NCBI GenBank assembly: GCA_009926645.1
Contig: RFOO01000092.1
Location: forward strand, 1 to 5,351
Reading direction: 5' to 3'
Length of the DNA: 5,351 bases
Origin: a bacterium
GTDB taxonomy: Bacteria > Verrucomicrobiota > Verrucomicrobiia > Opitutales > UBA953
Shown here: piece after piece, positions 1 to 5,351 of the stretch
Numbering within the stretch: position 1 is the stretch's first letter
How the letters are laid out: every line of letters begins with the position of its first letter
Notes under the pieces: generated by a model
What the model was told of the DNA's origin: nothing
Databases searched by the model: none
The model's input: only the letters and a program-made list of their open reading frames with translations
Translations under genes and position numbers: made by a program

Positions 1-1261
1 CGTCATGCAGTACAATTACTCTCATGACAATTATGGTGCAGGTTACCTCTTAAGTACGGATGGCGTGCTCAATAAATGGTCGGGTAATGTCATTCGTTAC
101 AACATTAGTCAAAACGATGGAAACGGTGGCAAGATGGGTGGGTTGCATTTTTATTCTCCAGGAACCATTGCTCCTCTCACCAACAGCCATGTTTACAATA
201 ACACCATTTATTCTAACTTAAGCCCAGCGGTTTGGTTTTATGACTTCGCTTATATGTCTGGGCTGAAGGTGCGAAATAATATTTTTGTGACCACCAATGG
301 TCAGCCTATCATCAAGTATCAGGTGCAAACCACTGCTCCTTCCACGGCTCAGTGTCAGTTTCAGGGTAATAACTATTGGTCAACAGGCTTTGCGTTGAAC
401 ATCGCTGGCTATACTTCCTTGGCCGCTTGGCGCACAGGCAAGGGCCAAGAGAAAAATGGTACTGCTGATGTTGGATTTAACGTAGATCCGATGCTTACAC
501 TGCCAGGCGGTGGAATTGCTATCAACGATCCCTCTAAATTCTACACCCTCGATGCTTATAAGCTACAATCTGTTTCTCCGATGATTAATGCGGGGTTAAA
601 TCTCTCCACGCTCTTTGCCATTAATCCTGGTTCACAAGATTTCTATGGTACGGCTCTGCCACAAGGTGGTGCTTATGATGTCGGTGCGATGGAGTATTAT
701 ACGGTGACTTCGACACCTCCTGGTGCTCCGATTGCTCCCAGTTTGACGAATATTACGACCAACTCCTTAACCCTTAATTGGGTTGATGGGTCCACTGACG
801 AGAGTGGATTTAATATCGAGCGCTCCACTGATGGGGTGAATTACTTACCTCTGGTGACAGTCGGCGCTAACATTGTTTCTTATACCAATACTGGTTTAAC
901 CGCGAATACCACTTACTACTATCGTGTTCGTGCTTACAATAATGTCGGCACATCAGCTTGGGCGACTGTATCGGGTAAGACTCTGAACGTTACTGCACCA
1001 GCAGCTCCTACTGGGCTCAAGGCTACGGCTGGCACAAAGCAGATTGCTTTAACTTGGGTCGCCTCAACGGGTGCAACCAGTTATAATGTTAAGCGTGCTA
1101 CCACAAGTTCTGGCACTCCCACCACGATTGCAACGGTTACAGGGACCTCCTTTACCAATACTGGCTTAACGAGTCGAACTACCTACTATTACGTGGTTTC
1201 GGCAGTAAATGCAGGTGGCGAAAGCCCCAACTCAGCCAAGGTAAGTGCGACTGCCAAGTAA
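1..1261 (+). CDS. Right-handed beta-helix protein with two C-terminal FnIII domains (5' end off window)
   Basis: Probably a secreted carbohydrate-active or adhesive protein. The frame is open to the left edge, so the ATG at position 5 is almost certainly internal. It aligns with about residue 386 of the paralog starting at 1441, so roughly 385 N-terminal residues, including any signal peptide, are missing. Numbering from that ATG: residues 1-110 are beta-helix coils rich in Asn and Tyr (NYSHDN, HVYNNTIY, VRNNIFV). Residues 110-232 form a closing region with FQGNNYW, SPMINAG (191-197) and DVGAMEY (from 225), an ending common in bacterial beta-helix proteins. FnIII domains cover about 238-327 and 331-418, each with the conserved Trp (LNWVDG, LTWVAS) and a Tyr-rich strand (TYYYRV, TYYYVV). 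It ends in TAA with no visible sorting signal. A terminator follows 20 bases later. Enzyme or binding protein cannot be decided from what is visible. Confidence 0.85.
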   Translation, partial: VMQYNYSHDNYGAGYLLSTDGVLNKWSGNVIRYNISQNDGNGGKMGGLHFYSPGTIAPLTNSHVYNNTIYSNLSPAVWFYDFAYMSGLKVRNNIFVTTNGQPIIKYQVQTTAPSTAQCQFQGNNYWSTGFALNIAGYTSLAAWRTGKGQEKNGTADVGFNVDPMLTLPGGGIAINDPSKFYTLDAYKLQSVSPMINAGLNLSTLFAINPGSQDFYGTALPQGGAYDVGAMEYYTVTSTPPGAPIAPSLTNITTNSLTLNWVDGSTDESGFNIERSTDGVNYLPLVTVGANIVSYTNTGLTANTTYYYRVRAYNNVGTSAWATVSGKTLNVTAPAAPTGLKATAGTKQIALTWVASTGATSYNVKRATTSSGTPTTIATVTGTSFTNTGLTSRTTYYYVVSAVNAGGESPNSAKVSATAK

Positions 1262-1281
1262 TCCATTGATCTAATGATGCG

Positions 1282-1321
1282 AAACCGCGCCACCCCAAAG
1301 GATGGCGCGGTTTTTGTTTTA
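1282..1321 (+). terminator. Rho-independent terminator after the first beta-helix gene
   Basis: An 11-bp perfect stem pairs 1282-1292 (AAACCGCGCCA) with 1303-1313, around a 10-base loop that can form two more G-C pairs inside it. The T-rich run TTTTTGTTTT (1311-1320) follows, its first three T's lying in the stem. The stem is GC-rich at its centre. It starts 20 bases after the TAA at 1259-1261, so it should end the upstream transcript before the paralog at 1441. Confidence 0.9.
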
Positions 1322-1413
1322 TAGGGGGTGTTTCAAGGGGTCATTTTTACACATTTTTGTGGTATTGTGGCATTTCTGCCTTATGTTGGAGGCTCGTTGC
1401 GAACATCCATCGC

Positions 1414-1434
1414 TTGATCAATCCTATTGATTAA
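1414..1434 (+). promoter_or_regulatory. Small hairpin or operator-like inverted repeat directly before the start codon at 1441
   Basis: The arms TTGATCAAT (1414-1422) and ATTGATTAA (1426-1434) form a 9-bp stem with one G-T pair and a 3-base loop. The right arm ends six bases before the ATG, so in mRNA the structure would sit where a ribosome normally binds. No Shine-Dalgarno sequence lies at normal distance; the nearest GGAGG (1388-1392) is 48 bases upstream of the ATG. The stem is AT-rich and weak. It could be a protein-binding site, a translation-modulating hairpin, or chance. Confidence 0.35.
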
Positions 1435-1440
1435 CTTTTT

Positions 1441-3870
1441 ATGAAAATCCTCCGTTTGTTTACCAAGTCACTCTTAGCGATATTTGCGCTAACTTTCTTG
1501 GTTACTCAGTCTGCCTCTGCGGCGACTCGCTATGTAAGTCCCAATGGTAATGACACCACGGGAGACGGAACTCAGGCCAAGCCATGGAAAACTTTTGCTT
1601 GGGCCTTTAAAGCAACGGCTCCTGCCAACCCTAATCGCGTGGTTGCGGGTGATACACTTTATCTGGAGGCTGGAGCGATTTTTACAGAATCCCTTTATCC
1701 CGCGAGTGGTTCTTCTAGTAGCAGTCCTATCACCATCACGAGTGACCCTGCTAATCCAGCCGTTATTCGTGCCACGACTTGGGCAGGAATTGGCATGTAC
1801 GACACGAAGTATGTTCGCATCAGTAATATCAAGGTCGTTGGTCTCGGTCGGACGACCACTCCCAGTTGGCTGTCTGCGGGCATTATCATTTCTACGAAAA
1901 CAGCCAACGGGTGCGATGATATCGTCCTGACTAATGTTTCTTCTTCTGACTCTCTCAATGGATTAAAAATTGAATCACCTGGCCTAAGTCCAGGTAGTAT
2001 CCGTAATATTACTTTTAATCGCTGTGAATTTTTCAATAACAGCAACGCAGGTCTATGGGCTAAAAAAGATATCAATTACCTTGTTGGATCTTACACACAA
2101 TCGGGAACAACTGTTACTGTCACGGCTACGGCTCACGGTTTGAGTGTTGGCGATTCCGTTGCTGTCGATATCACGAGTGGTACAGGTGTTGATGGTACTT
2201 ACACCGTCGCTTCAGTTACTGGAAATAATACTTTTACTTACACTGCTGGAACGAGTTTAACGACGAGCGGAAGTGTTTCACTTTCTAACTATTCCAATTT
2301 CCTGACCAGCTTAACGGTGAATGACAGTTCTTTTTATAACAATTATAACAACAATACGGGTGCTGGCGCTGGGGTGTATTTCGATTACGGGGTTGTGAGT
2401 TCCACCTTTAACTACTGTAAAGCTTACGGCAACGGTTCGAATTTTGGATCCAAAGGTCAGGGCGGATTCTATATTTTTGGTGGAGGTAGCCTCACCTTTA
2501 AAAACTGTGAGTCTTTCAATAATTCCGGTAATATTTACAATGCTGCTTATAAGGACGGCGCTGGTTTTGCCTTAGATTCTACTTATTCTACCACGATTGA
2601 AAATTGCTATGCCCACGATAATTTGGGTGCGGGTTATGCCATTATTGGCGCAGGGTCCTCGGCTGATACCACCGGCAATCCCCAATCGGGCAACGTAGTG
2701 CGCTACAGTATTAGTTACAATGATGCTAAAGGAGGGCAGCAGGGGGCGATTCACCTCTTCTCTCCCAGCCCCACTCGCTATCTAAGTGACAGCCATTTCT
2801 ATAATAATACTGTTTTCACGACAAACTCATCACCTGTTTGGCTTAATTTTGGAACTCTCGCAGGCATTGCTTTTCGTAATAATGTCTTCGTGACTTCGCC
2901 GGGGATTTCCTTAGTTCGATTTAGCACCAGTACTACCACGCCTGCCGTTTCGCAGTGTTTGTTCCAGGGTAACGATTACTGGACTGGTGGTGCTATCAAC
3001 GTTGCAGGGTTTACTTCGCTTGACGCTTGGCGTTCGGCACAAAGCCAAGAGACTCTTAATGGTGCGCCCGTGGGCATGAACGTAAATCCTGTTCTCAACG
3101 ATACTCGTCCTCTGGCTGCGGTATATTCTGTTAACAGTATGCGCGACGTCTCTGGTTTGACTGCTTATAAATTGCACCCCACGTCTCCGCTGATTAACAG
3201 CGGACTTAGCCTGACATACTTTGGGTACAGCATTACAAACCTTACTGATTTTTATGGCTCCACTCTTCCTCAGTCTGGATCCTATGATATTGGTGCTTAT
3301 GAGCGTCCAGCCATAGCTACTGTACCTCCCAGTGCTCCGATAGGACCTCTTAGCATCACGCAAGCTAGCGCTGGTTCTCCAGTCGTTTTAACTTGGACGG
3401 ATGCTTCGTCCGATGAGACAGGTTTCCGAGTAGAGCGCTCCACCGACAATGTTAACTTTGCGGTTATTGCTACCTTGGCCTCTAACACCACAACTTATTC
3501 GGATGTTTCCACCTCACCCAAGGTTCTGTATTACTACCGCGTTTATGCTTATAATAGTGCTGGTAAGTCCGCTGCGATATCGAATTCCTTTACCGCGGCC
3601 TCTGGGTCAGCCGATTTCTTATCCGCAGTTTCGAGTAGTCGTGGTTCAGTGACTTTAACTTGGACTCTACAGACAGGGGTGACTTCTTACACAATTAGTC
3701 GTGCGACCAGTCCCTCGGGACCATACACTACGATTGCTACAGGCGTTAAGGGTACGAGTTTCACGAATACGATGCTCAAGAGTGGCGTGAAGGTTTACTA
3801 TATCGTTTCAGGGATTAAGCCTCCTGGTGAAGTCGTATCCTCAAATCCAGCGGTGGTCACCACGAGATAA
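1441..3870 (+). CDS. Secreted right-handed beta-helix protein with inserted domain and two FnIII domains
   Basis: Complete 809-residue exported protein, likely extracellular or surface-bound and acting on or binding polysaccharide. An in-frame TAA at 1432-1434 rules out an earlier start, and the ATG at 1441 gives a good signal peptide: MKILRLFTK, a hydrophobic stretch, then ASA before likely cleavage after residue 27. Next comes the typical beta-helix opening (RYVSPNGND about 30-38, GDTLYLEAG, then SPITI and PAVIRA). Coils run from about 120 to 510, with aligned Asn/Cys positions (C195, C326, C356, C389) spaced about 30 residues. A ~70-residue insert (about 217-282) interrupts them. The helix closes with FQGNDYW, SPLINSG (582-588) and DIGAYE (616-621). 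FnIII domains span about 629-718 and 725-809. It is a tandem paralog of the gene upstream. No lyase or hydrolase catalytic signature was recognised, so 'pectate-lyase-like fold' describes shape, not proven activity. There is no C-terminal anchor or sorting motif. Confidence 0.9.
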   Translation: MKILRLFTKSLLAIFALTFLVTQSASAATRYVSPNGNDTTGDGTQAKPWKTFAWAFKATAPANPNRVVAGDTLYLEAGAIFTESLYPASGSSSSSPITITSDPANPAVIRATTWAGIGMYDTKYVRISNIKVVGLGRTTTPSWLSAGIIISTKTANGCDDIVLTNVSSSDSLNGLKIESPGLSPGSIRNITFNRCEFFNNSNAGLWAKKDINYLVGSYTQSGTTVTVTATAHGLSVGDSVAVDITSGTGVDGTYTVASVTGNNTFTYTAGTSLTTSGSVSLSNYSNFLTSLTVNDSSFYNNYNNNTGAGAGVYFDYGVVSSTFNYCKAYGNGSNFGSKGQGGFYIFGGGSLTFKNCESFNNSGNIYNAAYKDGAGFALDSTYSTTIENCYAHDNLGAGYAIIGAGSSADTTGNPQSGNVVRYSISYNDAKGGQQGAIHLFSPSPTRYLSDSHFYNNTVFTTNSSPVWLNFGTLAGIAFRNNVFVTSPGISLVRFSTSTTTPAVSQCLFQGNDYWTGGAINVAGFTSLDAWRSAQSQETLNGAPVGMNVNPVLNDTRPLAAVYSVNSMRDVSGLTAYKLHPTSPLINSGLSLTYFGYSITNLTDFYGSTLPQSGSYDIGAYERPAIATVPPSAPIGPLSITQASAGSPVVLTWTDASSDETGFRVERSTDNVNFAVIATLASNTTTYSDVSTSPKVLYYYRVYAYNSAGKSAAISNSFTAASGSADFLSAVSSSRGSVTLTWTLQTGVTSYTISRATSPSGPYTTIATGVKGTSFTNTMLKSGVKVYYIVSGIKPPGEVVSSNPAVVTTR
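2089..2286 (+). other. Segment encoding an extra beta domain inserted in the beta-helix
   Basis: Residues about 217-282 of the 809-residue protein do not fit the coil pattern. They contain TVTVTATAHGLSVGDSV, then DGTYTVASV and NTFTYTAG. This 'HGLSVGD ... GTYTV ... TFTYT' pattern is one I recognise as a small all-beta module recurring in phage tail-type and bacterial surface proteins; I cannot name its family with certainty. Coil marker residues on either side (C195 and S296) are 101 apart, against about 30 elsewhere, so the excess matches a single inserted module. The reading frame is uninterrupted. Confidence 0.65.
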
Positions 3871-3899
3871 ATTTCCTTAAAACTGATTGGTCTGCTCGC

Positions 3900-3938
3900 G
3901 AGCACAGGTCTAGTACCTGTGCTCTTTCTTTTCGGTTT
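3900..3938 (+). terminator. Rho-independent terminator after the 809-residue beta-helix gene
   Basis: A perfect 10-bp stem pairs 3900-3909 (GAGCACAGGT) with 3915-3924 (ACCTGTGCTC) around the 5-base loop CTAGT. The T-rich run TTTCTTTTCGGTTT (3925-3938) follows. It starts 29 bases after the TAA of the beta-helix gene and ends only 38 bases before the ATG of the glycosyltransferase-like gene. Its left arm overlaps a perfect 12-base palindrome, TGCTCGCGAGCA (3893-3904). Confidence 0.85.
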
Positions 3939-3943
3939 GGGCT

Positions 3944-3948
3944 GGAGG
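3944..3948 (+). promoter_or_regulatory. Shine-Dalgarno-like GGAGG that would favour the TTG start at 3956
   Basis: GGAGG lies seven bases before an in-frame TTG (3956-3958) and 28 bases before the preferred ATG (3977). If functional it moves the glycosyltransferase start to 3956. The surrounding sequence is G-rich, so it may be chance. Confidence 0.35.
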
Positions 3949-3976
3949 CGGGCAGTTGGTTTTACAGCATGACTTT

Positions 3977-4708
3977 ATGGCAACTGTGATTTGTATGAAG
4001 TGGGGCACAAAATACGGCCCCGAGTATGTCAATCGACTGCACTCGATGGTGAAGCGACATCTGACGATACCGCATCGCTTTGTTTGCCTCACCGATAATC
4101 GAGACGGATTGAATGAGGGTATTGAGACTTTTCCTATTCCAAGTTTAAAACTTCCAGCGGGTGCTCCCGAGCGAGGTTGGACAAAATTAGTTTCCTTTTC
4201 TCCCGATCTCGTTGCGCCTAGTGGGCCGGAGCTAAAAGGGAAAGTTTTGTTTCTCGATATCGATATCGTGATTGTTTCCAACATCGACAGTTTCTTTGAA
4301 CAACCTGGAGAGTTTTTGATTATTCGCGACTGGCAAAAAGGTCACTATACAGGGAATTCCTCAGTCTATCGATGGACGGCTGGACAGCACCCTGACGTTT
4401 TGGAGTACTTTCGTGAAAATCTCGATGAAGTGCGGAAGCGACATCGCAATGAGCAGGAGTTTCTTACAGCCTATTTGAATCGACAGGGTAAAGTTAGTTA
4501 CTGGCCTGAATCTTGGTGTCGCAGTTTTAAGCGTCACTGTGTAAAGTATTTCCCATTCTCTTTATTCCAGACGCCAAGCATTCCTGAGGGTGCCAAGATA
4601 ATTGTTTTCCATGGAGTGCCTAACCCGCCCGATGCTTTAGTGGGTCGAAGCGGTAAGTGGTACCGACGTGTTTTACCAACGCCTTGGATTGCGGATAATT
4701 GGAAATAG
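3977..4708 (+). CDS. Putative GT-A-fold glycosyltransferase with DxD motif
   Basis: Probably transfers a sugar from a nucleotide-sugar donor in the cytoplasm; donor and acceptor are unknown. From the ATG at 3977 the protein has 243 residues, short but enough for a GT-A domain. It begins directly with a strand typical of such enzymes (ATVICMKWGTKYG), then HRFVCLTDN. The likely metal- and nucleotide-binding DxD is FLDIDIVIV, Asp94 and Asp96 (bases 4256-4264). Later come GNSSVYRW, NEQEFLTAY and a C-terminal IIVFHGVPNPP; the FHG resembles the HxxG-type end of GT8-like enzymes. There is no signal peptide or membrane segment. A TTG at 3956 is an alternative start adding seven residues (MVLQHDF); it has GGAGG at 3944-3948 with 7-base spacing, whereas the ATG has none. 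I prefer the ATG because the fold starts right there. Gene context does not identify the pathway. Confidence 0.75.
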   Translation: MATVICMKWGTKYGPEYVNRLHSMVKRHLTIPHRFVCLTDNRDGLNEGIETFPIPSLKLPAGAPERGWTKLVSFSPDLVAPSGPELKGKVLFLDIDIVIVSNIDSFFEQPGEFLIIRDWQKGHYTGNSSVYRWTAGQHPDVLEYFRENLDEVRKRHRNEQEFLTAYLNRQGKVSYWPESWCRSFKRHCVKYFPFSLFQTPSIPEGAKIIVFHGVPNPPDALVGRSGKWYRRVLPTPWIADNWK

Positions 4709-4741
4709 TTCCGCTACTCCTTTTATCTCAAAGACCCAAAA

Positions 4742-5351
4742 CTATTTTGTCTCTTCTGACGAATCTTCGTTTTCTGCCTCTTCCTTGGCCTTTGCCTGAG
4801 AACTTAAAATAGGCTGCGCGAAAAGACGTCCGTCGTGTAACTTTGCAATATACCCTTCGGTAATGAGGAAGTTAAGATCGGCTAGAACCTTCGATTTGGC
4901 TGCATCATCGGCCCCTTCGCCTGCAACTTGAGCAACAACATCCTTACTTTGTTGGCCTGATGTTTTGTCGAGACAGTCTAAAATCTTCTGCATGGAATCA
5001 CTGAAGGTAGACTTTGGGTCGCGACATTTTCTTCTGACGCCACAGGCGTAAGTAATGCCTTTTGATCCTTTTTTGTAGAGGTGGAAGCCTTCTTTGCGTA
5101 GTCGACCGCGGATACCATTGGCCGTATCAAGGGGGAATCGACGTTGGAGTTCTAGGGCGTGGCGAATGGAGTCACGTAAAGGACCAGGGGGCATTTCGGC
5201 TAGCAGACGTCCTGGGAAACGTACTTGTGGTCGGGTGATAACCGTCGCATCGCGTCGAAAAGCCAATAAAAAGCCACGAGCGGCATCGATTGATTCGAGG
5301 CGTTCTGGTTCACCTTCTTTTCGGTCTTTGGGTGCATATTCGAGGCGTTTG
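4742..5351 (-). CDS. Unrecognised protein with probable winged-helix-like segment and acidic tail (5' end off window)
   Basis: The minus-strand frame stays open to the right edge, so the true start is outside; 202 C-terminal residues are visible, ending at TAG (4742-4744). A TTG at 5264-5266 could be mistaken for a start, but in-frame coding continues upstream (ERLESIDAARGF). Numbered from the edge: residues about 1-25 are charged; about 35-110 are basic, with FPGRLLAEMPPGPLRDSIR and a Cys pair (C103, C109, in YACGVRRKC). About 119-180 alternates helix-like segments with LNFLITEGYI and a short turn at LHDGRLF, which resembles a winged helix-turn-helix. The last 20 residues are rich in Glu, Lys and Ser. 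There is no signal peptide or membrane segment in the visible part. It converges on the glycosyltransferase-like gene with a 33-base gap and no clear terminator between them. A role in nucleic-acid binding is inference; the family is not recognised. Confidence 0.7.
   Translation of the reverse strand, partial: KRLEYAPKDRKEGEPERLESIDAARGFLLAFRRDATVITRPQVRFPGRLLAEMPPGPLRDSIRHALELQRRFPLDTANGIRGRLRKEGFHLYKKGSKGITYACGVRRKCRDPKSTFSDSMQKILDCLDKTSGQQSKDVVAQVAGEGADDAAKSKVLADLNFLITEGYIAKLHDGRLFAQPILSSQAKAKEEAENEDSSEETK

Noticed and set aside
5..7. ATG as the start of the first beta-helix gene
   Set aside because: The codon before it is in frame and open, the encoded product would lack a signal peptide, and alignment with the paralog shows it begins in the middle of the beta-helix.
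1346..1387. Promoter-like elements (TTTACA 1346-1351; TTGTGG 1357-1362 with TATGTT 1382-1387)
   Set aside because: TTTACA has no partner at proper distance, and the other pair has a 19-base spacer with poor matches. The true promoter probably lies in this spacer, but I cannot place it.
1544..1930. Overlapping 128-codon open frame inside the 809-residue gene
   Set aside because: It lies wholly within a well-supported gene in another frame and its product has no recognisable domain or signal. The same holds for the other overlapping frames at 1695-2075, 2572-2754, 2911-3363, 3297-3491, 3449-3652 and 3910-4284.
4254..4265. Repeated GATATC palindrome as an operator
   Set aside because: It encodes the DID core of the glycosyltransferase and lies inside a coding region; codon use explains it.
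4709..4741. Bidirectional terminator between the converging genes
   Set aside because: The 33 bases contain no convincing inverted repeat followed by T-runs on either strand.
5264..5266. TTG as start of the minus-strand gene
   Set aside because: The reading frame continues open to the window edge with protein-like sequence, so the start lies further upstream, outside the window.

Overview
The window looks like part of a free-living Gram-negative bacterium. Base composition is moderate (by eye a little under half G+C, not calculated). The long Ser/Thr/Asn-rich secreted beta-helix proteins with fibronectin type III (FnIII) tails, and a start codon without a Shine-Dalgarno sequence, would fit Verrucomicrobiota/PVC or Bacteroidota-like marine or freshwater bacteria. 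No marker gene fixes the taxonomy, so this is inference. No RNA gene, CRISPR array, transposase or phage gene was found.

Layout. Positions 1-1261 (+) hold the C-terminal half of a secreted right-handed beta-helix protein with two FnIII domains; its N-terminus lies off the left edge. A strong intrinsic terminator follows at 1282-1321. A 119-base spacer, with a small hairpin directly before the next start codon, leads to a complete 809-residue paralog at 1441-3870 (+). That protein has a signal peptide, a beta-helix with an extra ~70-residue insert, a closing 'SP-I-N-x-G ... D-I-G-A' segment and two FnIII domains. A second strong terminator lies at 3900-3938. Next comes a cytosolic DxD glycosyltransferase-like protein, 3977-4708 (+). 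Facing it, 33 bases away, is the 3' part of a minus-strand gene (4742-5351) that runs off the right edge. It encodes an unrecognised protein with a probable winged-helix-like segment and an acidic tail.

How they work together. The two beta-helix proteins are clearly related tandem genes, probably exported to the cell surface or medium to bind or cut polysaccharide. No catalytic residues could be assigned. Each is followed by its own terminator, so they look like separate transcription units. The glycosyltransferase could act in surface glycan synthesis, but only its position links it to the secreted proteins. The minus-strand gene appears independent. Nothing here amounts to a clearly new biological system. 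The most unusual items are the domain inserted into the beta-helix, the hairpin abutting the start codon at 1441, and the terminator and overlapping palindrome directly ahead of the glycosyltransferase.
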